Of a stretch of 64,000 nucleotides of DNA, positions 55,262-64,000 are shown one piece after another. Position numbers and translations under genes: made by a program. Numbering within the stretch: the first letter of the stretch is position 1; the number at the start of each line of letters is the position of its first letter. The notes beneath the pieces were generated by a model that saw nothing but the letters and a program-made list of their open reading frames with translations, was not told where the DNA came from and made no database searches. Source of the stretch: Hygrocybe punicea (Eukaryota > Basidiomycota > Agaricomycetes > Agaricales > Hygrophoraceae); assembly GCA_963556145.1 (NCBI GenBank), contig OY744468.1:3596001-3660000 (forward strand), in the 5' to 3' direction.

Positions 55262-56385
55262 TCAGAAAAGTCCGCATTCCTCTTTAATGTCTTTAAAACT
55301 TTGGGCTTCTGAAACAATGCTTGTGCTTGTGCAAGCACAGCTTTCTGATAAGACATTAACAATTGGGATAACAACGGACAATGAAATTTGATTTCCAACC
55401 TTTGTGAATGTATTGTCAATCAAGGCAAGCGATCGAAGCACAATCACAAGTCTAAAATCTTTGCTGACATTGTTTTTATCACCACTGGCAAGAGGGACTA
55501 CCAAGAATGAAAGTCGTGCTTCCACAATATCTCCGACAGAAATATTGGTTGGATTCATGCGGGTATATCTAAGGTAGAGTATTTGACATGGGAAATTTCA
55601 TATAACTGTAAACCTTACCGGAAGCTATCATCATCCTTTGTCGCCCTTTGAAAATAGCCAACTTCATTATCCACAGTATGGCGATACTTGGAATCTACAG
55701 ATGCCAGAATTCCATCAGGATCAACAAGGTTGTTGAAAGGTACAACTTCAGCAGATGCCGCAATTGCACCAGTGCTGAAATATCGGTTGCCAGCTCCTAC
55801 AACAATCCATTCCTCGAACATATCAGGCATCCAGTCTTTTAACGTGTCCGAACGCATATGCTTGGCAAAGGTCGAACAAATTGTTGATATACCCTCCAAA
55901 GCCGCCTTGTACTTGTGGGTATCCAAACCAGTCAATTGTATTGCCTGCCTAATACGCATTGGATTCCTGAAATTTGAGTAAGTTCTTCATTCACGTCATT
56001 GTGCTGGAAATACCTGGGTAGCTTGAGAACTGGTGGTAGTTCACAGTGAGTGAGGATGCCTGTCAGACGTAATACTACTTCTTCAGGTCCTTCTCCCAGT
56101 CCCCCCTTTACAAGTTGGTACTGATGACGGTCTTTCTTATAGCGGACTTGCAGTGAATCAAGAAGGCCATCAGCCTGTATGCAGCTAAGTTTTTGCTGTG
56201 TCGCAAAGATATTCAGGCTCTTACTTTAGTCAACGTGTAGAGATAGCTAGCTTGCTTGGAACCGTTATACTGTATGGAGGCTTCAAGTTCCAGTTTTTCA
56301 CCTGTAATTATATGATTGAATCAAGCTATGACAGTATAAAATTCTTCTACTCACCAGCAGCTACCAGCTCATAAAACTTATTCAT
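55262..56385 (-). CDS. GDIVE-motif protein of unknown function, five exons, apparently intact
   Basis: ATG at 56385-56383. Exons about 56385-56355, 56301-56225, 56175-56014, then from ~55970 to ~55622, and ~55572-55262, with 45-55-nt GT...AG introns. Blocks: MNKFYELVAAG, EKLELEASIQYNGSKQASYL, SLQVRYKKDRHQYQLVKGG, VVLRLTGILTHCELPPVL, FEEWIVVGAGNRYFSTG, VVPFNNLVDPDGILAS, NPTNISVGDIVEARLSFLVV and LRSLALIDNTFTK. I recall this block order from many agaricomycete hypothetical proteins, often in transposon neighbourhoods; the function is not known to me. It is convergent with the TET-like gene (256 bp between stops) and divergent from the basic gene (402 bp between starts). No premature stop, in contrast to its neighbour. 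Confidence 0.75.
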
Positions 56386-56787
56386 AGATTGCTATGGGAG
56401 GGAGGTACTTGCATATACAGACTATATATGCAGATTTTCGCACGTTGGATTATATTCATATTGGTATGTCTTGTAACAAATAGCATTGATTAGGTCTCTG
56501 GCTGTTCTCCTCTAATATATACTTTAACCAGATAAAATCGCCTCATTAATGTGCAATCTGTATTTGTCGCACTACACATGAACATTCTGTACAGTTAACA
56601 ATTTGTTGAGCACATGTCTTGTAGAATGTGCTGGAAAGACGATTACATTTCTGGTACACGTGATACATCACGTCTTGTAGAATATGCTGGAAAGACGATT
56701 ACATTCCTGGTACACGTGATACATGTGTATCATTATTTGTAAAAAGAGGTTATTGAAAACAAACTTGTCCTTGTATTTTACTGTATC
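56386..56787. promoter_or_regulatory. Candidate bidirectional promoter with a 56-bp tandem duplication
   Basis: Lies between two divergent starts. Contains two copies (56616-56671 and 56672-56727) of a unit with GTCTTGTAGAATRTGCTGGA, GACGATTACAT and GGTACACGTGATACAT, i.e. two bHLH-like CACGTG sites. The role is inference. Confidence 0.45.
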
Positions 56788-59542
56788 ATGTCATCCATGT
56801 CCCGTCGTGCTGCAACAAAGCAAAGCTCCAAGTATGTTTTCATTTCTGATTTAGCATAACTATTCCACCTGGGACTGATTGCTTTGAATTAGATCTATTT
56901 CTCGTAAAAAAGCAACCAAGCAAGTCAACGAGCGTGAATATGGTTCCAGGTATTCATTAAACTTCTACACGTCACTACTTACTAAGATGTTTCTACAGTG
57001 ACATGGATGTACTGTATGTTGTTCAGGACTTTACACATCAACTCACAACTTACATTAAATAGAGGGGAATCGGACGGTGACAATGTCATCAAGTATCTAC
57101 TTGTTCTTGCCTTAGTGACCAACCACTCATCCACTCATTTCTAAACAGAGATGTGTCATCAAAGATTAATCCGTCCACTCCTACAAGGGCTTCCCGATCC
57201 ATCCAGCGTTCCAAGAAACGCGCTGTATCTGACTCTGACTCTGAAGGTCAGCCTGTTGCAAAGCTACCGTAAGTGCCACCTTTGTGTATTCTAGGTCATT
57301 GGTTTAGCACACAATAGGGTTAACAAACGCCAAAAGTCTTTGTATGCATGCGTAAATGACTTAGCCATTTTTATCATGTGCTGACTTTGCAAATCTAGAA
57401 ATAACAAGAAGTCCAAGTCCAAAGATGTTCCATTGGTTTATGAGGATGAGGATGAGGATGATGTATTTTTGTAAGCACCAACCGCTTTTGCATTATCTGT
57501 TAACATGAACATGCTGATGGGACATTTACTAGCGTTAAATCTAACACAAAGAAAGCAAAAGGGTATGTATCATATGATTGCAAATACACTATATTAACCG
57601 TATATCTGTTACCATCTATCAGCCATCAGTCTGACTCTGCATTAATTGATGTTGACGCTGAAGAATCTGAAGGGTATGCCACTTTACATTTGTGGATATG
57701 TGCTGAGGAGATGTTATCAATAGTCTTCCTGTACCGGATGATACGGCTACTGACAATATTTCTGAGGATAATCAGTCAGTGGCACGTACTAATCGTGCAA
57801 AGTAAGTTTGTGTTGATTCTGTGTGGTACTTCCCTTATAATCCTTCACAGGGTTGTGGACAGTGATAGCGATATTGAGTTGGTCAAGTTTGTCGCTCATA
57901 TGTTACTGTATCCATGCATCAATACTAATATTCTGTAGTCCTCATGTCAAAGGAAGAAAGGAGCGGTGAGTTATTCAAACTGATGCTTCATAGGTATACT
58001 TGATTCACACCATACCAGAGTACGTGTACAAGAAACGTCAAACATCACCAATGAATCAAAGGGCTCAAACGATGAAGCTATGATACGTTCTTCAGGCAAG
58101 AATACCAAGTAGGAGCTGTCTTCATCTCTGGAGTTACGCTTATATTTCTGTAGGACTGTGGTCAAGAAGAGCAAATTCAAACCAGCGACACCCAGTGAGA
58201 ATATGGTTCCAGTATATCAGAGGACAACTGAGAACAAGTTTAGTTTTTCATCGTTGATCATGTTCACCATTTGATTAGTTTCCAGGCCAGTATCCAAGGG
58301 CAAGAAGAAAGTCACCGACCAGGAGGAGAAACTTGTGTATATGGAGGATTTGCCTGAAGCGTACGTATTGCGTATCTAATTCTATATGGCAGCTGATTAG
58401 GTAATAGTGATTCGTTTGTTAATCCTACTACTGAGAAGGCACCATTGGACTGTGAAGTCACTGACCCGGGTCTGTTTGATCCTTTCATTGCTGACACATA
58501 TGGAAATCTTCCTCACCTCCGGTGTGTATGTTGTTTCTCAAGTCTTATTCTAACTCACATGTTCGATCAAGTGCTGGTACACTTGTCACATCAAACAATG
58601 GACCGAATCCCATGGGTCCCTTTTATTTGAGCTTAATTCCTGATGTTTGTCCAGGTGTCAATATCGAGTGAGATTTATTTTATTACATTGAAAAATATAC
58701 CGATGTAGTTACTCACCAATATAATTAATAGTGTTATCATCAAGGCCATTACGTTCACGAGAGCTGGGATCTTTGTTAATCCTTCACGTGCATCACCCTC
58801 TATTGTCAAGTCCGCTGCATCTTCTGATTCTGTTCGGAGCACAAGATATGCCATTCAAGCGAACGCTCCCCACAATTTTCTCTACACCGTTTTCACTTCC
58901 GTTCTTGCTGTCAACTCCTCCAATTTGCATGAGCGTGATCCTCAAGGGATGTTCCGCCAGATAACCGGCACTTTGTGCACCCAGGAGTGGGAACGCTTCT
59001 GTGCCTTCTTTTGTATGGTTTTTAAGGCCAAAGAACTTCATGCCCAGATCTATGAAGATGCGATATCCATCAGCACCAGAGCCAAGCCTAAGGACGGTGG
59101 AGGTAACCATGATTAACTTTGTTAATATGATTGCTGAGTTGTGTATAGACCGTTCTCAGCAAGGATTCAGCCGTTTGTTGGCTAAAGGCTCACCTGCCAA
59201 ATCACCTGTTAAAGTAGCCGGATCATCAAGGACTGGAGCAGTGAAGGGTGCTCTCAATTTTGATGACCATGGTGAGTTGTCGTATTTCGTTAAATTGTGT
59301 TACCAATCATTAATATGTGCTATGTATGTAACTCAGTTCCAATTTACGATGGGAGAAAGGGCAACTTCAACACGAATCAACTGCAACTTCTAGATACAAC
59401 GTTGAATCCTTGGACTGACGATTTATCTGGCAGCGTCTGTCTTGTTGGATACACCGCGAATACTTGGGTTGGCAAAGAGCTTTCCACGCAGTTGTCACTC
59501 AACGTGCAATGGGTTGTCGTCCTCGCATCATGCAATGAGTAG
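56788..59542 (+). CDS. Basic, many-exon protein ending in a VYDGRK...WVVVLAS domain
   Basis: Starts MSSMSRRAATKQSSK, then at least a dozen very short exons (about 20-120 nt) separated by 40-60-nt introns. They encode Ser/Lys/Arg- and acid-rich disordered sequence (RASRSIQRSKKRAVSDSDSE, YEDEDEDDVFL). The later part is globular: CEVTDPGLFDPFIADTYGNL, VIIKAITFTRAGIFVNPSRA, LHERDPQGMFRQITG and EWERFCAFFCMVFKAKELHA. The last exons give GALNFDDHG/VPIYDGRKGNFN and SVCLVGYTANTW...LNVQWVVVLASCNE with stop TAG. I recall the final block from agaricomycete hypothetical proteins; role unknown. The basic serine-rich N-terminus suggests nuclear location. A piece of a paralogue lies at 46058-46160. Exact exon phases were not all verified. 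Confidence 0.65.
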
Positions 59543-60077
59543 TATTTGATTATCTCCAATATCTGTCGCTGAATACCTTGTATATACCTGTACCACCTCC
59601 ACCCCCCTTTGGATTCGTCTTTGTCTGGAATTGTCTGTTGATACCCTAGCCTGTACATTTTTGTATTCATGTTTTAAATTATTGCCAGCCGGTCTGCATA
59701 TTGTTCTTGTCTGATTACTAAGAGTTTTTCTTACTCTGAAAGCTAAACTCCGAAAATTAAACTCAACGGTTTCAATACTCTTGCCTGCATACCATGTTGT
59801 TCCACTGTGTTGTGTTTCTATTATTGTTGCTTTTTCCTGCTCCATCTTATCATTTGAACAGTGCTAAGGTGGGTGTCATAACTAGATTGCTGTCTTGCCG
59901 CAACTAATATCTATCGAGAGTATAGGCTAGTTCAATTGACCCGTATCATATGGCATATACAGATGATGCGGACATGTTTGCTGGTATATATTTCAAGATC
60001 CCGTAGTCATTTGAAGCTGATAAGAATCATAGACACAAATGCATCATCGAGTATATAACTTCTGACCAATCGCATTT
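59543..60077. other. Spacer between the basic gene and Helitron copy 4
   Basis: No gene; the 5' end of copy 4 is not recognisable. Confidence 0.4.
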
Positions 60078-61433
60078 GTGTTAGCTGACCTATTCATAAC
60101 AACAGAAACATCTCATGGCCTTGTCCATAAGGTACAAGGCTGGGTGTTATACTATCGTCCTGATACACCCCAGGATAGGGTGTTATACTATCGTCCTGAC
60201 ACACCCCAGGATAGGACACAAATATCTATTTATCGTCTTGCTGTGTCCCAAGACAGGGTGTTATACTATTGTCCTGAAACACCCCAGGATAGGACACAAA
60301 TATTTTCTTATCATCTTGTTCATCTGTCCCAAGACTGGGTGTTATATCATTGTCCTGATACACCCCAGGATATGGTGCTTTTTTATCATCCTGTTTATGC
60401 ACCGCAGAACTTGAGTGTAAAAACACAATCATCTTATCATCTTGCTCATGTGTCCCATAACATGCTCTTGAATTATCAACCCGATGCACTCCAGGATATG
60501 GTGCTTTTTTATCATTCTGTTCATGCACTGCAGAACCTGAGTTTAACGACACAAATATCTCCTTATCATTTTGCTCATGTGTCCCAAGACAGGCTATTCA
60601 ATTATCAAGCTAATGCATGCCAGGATATAGTGTTTTTCTATCATTCTATATATAGGTCTGCACCACAGAAATTGATTTCAAGGACACAGACAATGTGTGA
60701 TTATCTTGCTCATCATGTGCCCCACAGGAGAATATTAAACAATAGTGGAGATTATCATTTTTCTCATGATATCTCTCATATAACAGAAGAAACAGTACAA
60801 TGTCTTCCTGACCTAGATCACCTTTGTTCAAACCATTGGATTTTAAAGCCCAACAAAGAACTACCATTTATTATTGAATTCTATGTACGACTTCTTCTAT
60901 ATGTCAATGCATCCATGCATGACTCATTATTTGTGCATGAAATACTTCCCCGGAAGTGTCAAAGAATACATCTAAAGCTGCTACAAAACATGTATGTAGC
61001 ACATGACTTTGCAGTATATATGCAAAAATATCAAACATTAATGATATATAGTTTATTGTTTATCTTTCAAGTATTTCTGGTATATTATTCACAATATTTT
61101 ATAGGTCTTAATGTCATATGTACCACTGCTTTGAAACATGAATCTGCATCAGATAATAAATATTGCTCTAATGATAATACCAAGGAGAACGATACAAATA
61201 TGCATAATATTGTTGGTGGTGGATCAAAGTTGTTCATATTTAATGAGCTGTCTCCTTATTTATCAAATTCCATAAGATATCCTACTCATGTGAAATTCAA
61301 ATTCAGAGAATATATAAAACAATCAGATACAAGAACTGATACATTAAATACATTAACATGTTTTGTGCCATGGGATGTGTTATTTACCACAATTAACAAC
61401 AGATCAACTAAAGTCCATTACAGCAGCTCATAA
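60078..61433 (+). CDS. N-terminal part of Helitron copy 4 protein: repeats and hydrophobic segment
   Basis: A 451-codon open frame. The first ~200 residues are built from tandem repeats (VLYYRPDTPQDR type) encoded by a minisatellite. A hydrophobic stretch (TLMIYSLLFIFQVFLVYYSQ) lies near residue 325-345, then VGGGSKLFIFNELSPYL, which matches VGGGKKAVFIMSELGL of copy 2. The frame shifts at about 61390 relative to the following block (TTDQLKSITAAHNIVIYARS), so the protein is broken here. Homology of layout with copies 2 and 3 argues that repeats plus hydrophobic segment are genuine parts of the Helitron protein. Confidence 0.6.
   Translation: MLADLFITTETSHGLVHKVQGWVLYYRPDTPQDRVLYYRPDTPQDRTQISIYRLAVSQDRVLYYCPETPQDRTQIFSYHLVHLSQDWVLYHCPDTPQDMVLFYHPVYAPQNLSVKTQSSYHLAHVSHNMLLNYQPDALQDMVLFYHSVHALQNLSLTTQISPYHFAHVSQDRLFNYQANACQDIVFFYHSIYRSAPQKLISRTQTMCDYLAHHVPHRRILNNSGDYHFSHDISHITEETVQCLPDLDHLCSNHWILKPNKELPFIIEFYVRLLLYVNASMHDSLFVHEILPRKCQRIHLKLLQNMYVAHDFAVYMQKYQTLMIYSLLFIFQVFLVYYSQYFIGLNVICTTALKHESASDNKYCSNDNTKENDTNMHNIVGGGSKLFIFNELSPYLSNSIRYPTHVKFKFREYIKQSDTRTDTLNTLTCFVPWDVLFTTINNRSTKVHYSSS
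60140..60660 (+). repeat. Minisatellite upstream of Helitron copy 4
   Basis: Variable-length units built on GTGTTATACTATCGTCCTGA and TACACCCCAGGATAGGACAC. Unrelated in sequence to the 30-bp minisatellite of copies 2 and 3 but in the same position. Confidence 0.85.
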
Positions 61434-64000
61434 TATTGTCATATATGCTAGATCTCATAAGGCAGATATTCAAACTTCAATCAAGAGCCATATATATGTG
61501 AATTGTGCTCAATATCTATCTGTATTTGATGTCATAGATATTGAAGTTTTAAATAAGGAATCAAAGGCATCTAATGCAAGAGCAGTGAAATGATATCAAA
61601 GCCAAAATATAGAATACAAAGTAAAAAATATGCAATCAGTAACAAGATATCAACAAACAAAAGGTGTAGAATACAGAGTAAACAACTCATATTCTGTGAC
61701 AAAATACCAACAAAAAAAAGGTGTAGAATATAAATTAAATCATGCAAAGTTAGAACAGAAATACAAAATAAACACAAAAACATATTTCCACCTCCACCTC
61801 TCACAGCTGCTCTACAACATACAATTATAGCTAACGCATGTCAAGATATGTCATCTGATCAGATATCAGAATCAGGATGTGCGATATGTGGTCAATTGAC
61901 TCCAATTAAAGATTTATTAAAACTCTCGAATGTCAACATAGACTTGAAAATATTGATAAACCCAGATGTGACACAAACAGAGCGGTTGACTGCTAAAGAT
62001 CCCATCAAAGGCTTGGATGGCCCTGTCTTAATTAAACAGCTGCACAATATATGCACAAGTTGCCATAAATCTTTGACAAAAAACAAAGTCCCATTGTTGT
62101 CGTTAGCAAATGGAAAATGGTTAGGAGATGTTCCAGTACAGTTGATGGATTTATCATTTGCAGAACAGTTGCTGGTTGCAAGAGTACGACACAATCGTTG
62201 CATTGTAAGAGTGTCTTCAGGGATGCATAAAATGAGAGCAAATGCAATCACTTTTGCTAATCCTATTCCTAAAGTGTATGATATTCTACCTCCACCCATT
62301 GAAGACTTGGATGAAGTTCTGGCATTTATTTATACAGGGCCATGTAAGCCCACTAAATCAGACTTTGAGAGAACACCTCTTCTTGTAAGAAGAAACAAGG
62401 TTAAAGCGGCATTGGAATGGTTGAAGTTGAATCATTGTAATTATTACGATCTGGAGATATCACAAAGAAATCTTGATCAGTATCCAGAAAATGGTCCTCC
62501 AGTTGTTGTAGATTATCATCAATCTTTTACAAATAAAAATCCAGAGTCAACAGCTGTTAATGACATTGAAGAGGAAGATGGTGTTGAATCAGGAAAATGT
62601 CCATTTGTTGTTCATGGTTTGACAGGTGAAGAATATTCCAACAAAAGTGCCAAAGCTCTCAAGGCCATTGCATTAAAGCATTTGACTTCAAAGTTCTAGC
62701 CATAGGTCATGCAGCTCATCCTGAATCTATTTATGGCAATCCACAGTTATTTCCTCAAATGATGCCCTGGTTGTTTCCATATGGACTTGGTGGAATTGGC
62801 AATGCCTATCAGCAGGGAGAATTATCAGATATTAGACACAAAAGACATTTGCTTATGTATCATGACAAAAGATTTCAAAAAGATCCATATTTTCCATTGA
62901 TTGCATTCAATCACGAACAGATAAAACAATGCACTACAGCAGGATATTTATTAGTGGAAAAGTCAAAATTCCAGGAGATTTCTAATAGGTTGTTAGATGT
63001 CAACATTCATACACTAGCAGACATTTCTAAAAGAATGGAAAATGGTGATAAAGTAATACCAGAAACAGATGAGGAAAAATTGTGTTTTAAACTCATTAAT
63101 GATATTGATCATGTTGGAGGTGGTGTAAAAGGATCTGTCACCAGCAAAAAATATATGCGCAATGAAATTTGGTCTTTGATTTCATTTGTTGGTGCACCCT
63201 CTTGGTTTATTACATTTGCTCCTGCCGACAACAAACATCCAATCTCATTATATTTTGCAGACACCAAAGAAACATTTAATCCTGTTCTAAGGGATTATAA
63301 TGAAAGATATCGATTAATTGCCCACAATCCAGTAGCTGGTGCAAGATTTTTTCATTTTATGACACAGTTATTCATTAAGCATGTACTTGGTGTTGGAGAA
63401 AATCATCCAGGAATCTATGGCAATACAGAAGCATATTATGGAACAGTTGAACAACAAGGACGGTTGACATTGCATATGCATATGCTCTTGTGGCTTAAAG
63501 GAGTATTATCACCGCAACAAATCAGAGACAGAATTATGGATCCAAATTCTGATTTTCAACAAAGATTGGTGGAGTATCTTGAGAGTGTGCATATTGGAGA
63601 GTTTGTTACTGGATCCATGGCTGATGTAAAAGCCAACATTGAAGAAAACAGTCAATCTAAGGATTATCAGGATCCTACTCAGACATTACCGGATGCACCT
63701 CCACCAATGTGCAATAAGTCAAATCATGTTTGTAATGATCATTGTTCTAACAAGTCACAACTTAATTTGTGGTGGGATAAATTTTCAAGTATAGTTGATG
63801 ACTTGATTATGCGTTCTAATATACATAATTGTGGTAGAAATCAGTCAAGTAGCGAGAAGGCCAACAAAAAAGATAGACCGACGTGTATGAACAAGCATGG
63901 CAAATGCAAAGCCAGATTTCCAAGACAAATCTTTGAACAGACTCAAATTGATCCTAAATCAGGAGCTTTGAACATGAAAAAAGGTGAAGCTTGGATCAAC
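61363..64000 (+). pseudogene. Helitron copy 4 DUF6570-like region and Rep, frameshifted
   Basis: Pieces: a decayed repeat region to ~61830 with a stop after ARAVK; an open frame 61848-62699 (SGCAICGQLTPIKDLLKLSN, CTSCHKSLTKNKVPLLSLAN, VRHNRCIVRVSSGMHKMRAN). A short deletion near 62690 (KHLTSK then VLAIGHAAHPES, copy 2 has KHLKSNRMVLAIGHD) shifts the frame. The frame is then open from ~62690 to the window edge. The Rep HUH motif LTLHMHMLLWL lies near 63460. Roughly 70% similar to copy 2 by eye. Not expected to make a full protein, though the Rep core is preserved. Confidence 0.85.

Larger units (their letters stand above)
60078..64000 (+). mobile_element. Helitron copy 4, divergent subfamily, cut by window edge
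   Basis: Collinear with copies 2 and 3 (repeat region, hydrophobic segment, 17-residue-type repeats, DUF6570-like region, Rep), but clearly divergent in protein sequence. Ends at the window edge just after Rep's GEAWIN block, before the tyrosine motif. Confidence 0.9.

Noticed and set aside
1..64000. CRISPR arrays or bacterial operon structure
   Set aside because: Short repeats present are satellites or minisatellites without spacers; genes have introns, so the sequence is eukaryotic.

Overview
The window looks like genomic DNA of a TE-rich agaricomycete (mushroom-forming basidiomycete). Three things support this: genes carry introns of about 45-60 nt with GTRNGT...YAG ends, the gene families are ones I know from Agaricomycetes (a Plavaka-associated protein, an H3-tail-mimic zinc-finger family, TET/JBP-like and chromodomain genes), and fungal Helitrons and a zinc-knuckle LINE are present. 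All family calls come from reading and memory; no search was run.

Layout. 1-3255: a GC-rich LINE on the minus strand (ORF1 plus the endonuclease part of ORF2) whose 5' end breaks a Helitron helicase gene. 3256-6147: remainder of that Helitron (copy 1), including a helicase fused to a USP-like cysteine protease. 6148-8545: Helitron-end debris, a ~150-bp satellite and a non-autonomous element. 8546-12459: AT-rich DNA with duplications. 12460-19900: Helitron copy 2 (minus), the most complete. 20139-21455: second copy of the non-autonomous element. 21456-23769: satellites and Helitron ends. 24200-38520: a gene-bearing but eroded stretch (two paralogous WD40 genes with a C-terminal membrane anchor, an orphan Pumilio C-terminus, a decayed Plavaka-type gene, a gene with a GGGQ C-terminal motif). 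39116-40723: a six-exon gene whose N-terminus copies the histone H3 tail. 40900-44720: Helitron copy 3, cut by another element's 5' end. 44721-48400: hairpins, a fragment of a host-type gene, and a ~148-bp satellite. 49633-59542: a three-gene cluster (TET/JBP-like dioxygenase plus chromodomain; a GDIVE-motif gene; a many-exon basic gene). 60078-64000: Helitron copy 4, a divergent subfamily running off the right edge.

How it fits together. The Helitrons encode a DUF6570-like region, a Y2/HUH Rep nuclease, a PIF1-type helicase and a C-terminal USP-like protease. Their N-terminus has in-frame tandem repeats and a hydrophobic, membrane-like segment. Their ends have the asymmetric inverted repeats expected of Helitron2-type elements. 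Nearly all premature stops in the window are TGA, mostly where Arg is expected or plausible, which points to CpG deamination (CGA to TGA). This decay also affects the TET-like gene, an enzyme class that acts on methylated DNA. The chromodomain and the H3-tail mimic put two potential chromatin factors in the same TE-rich interval.
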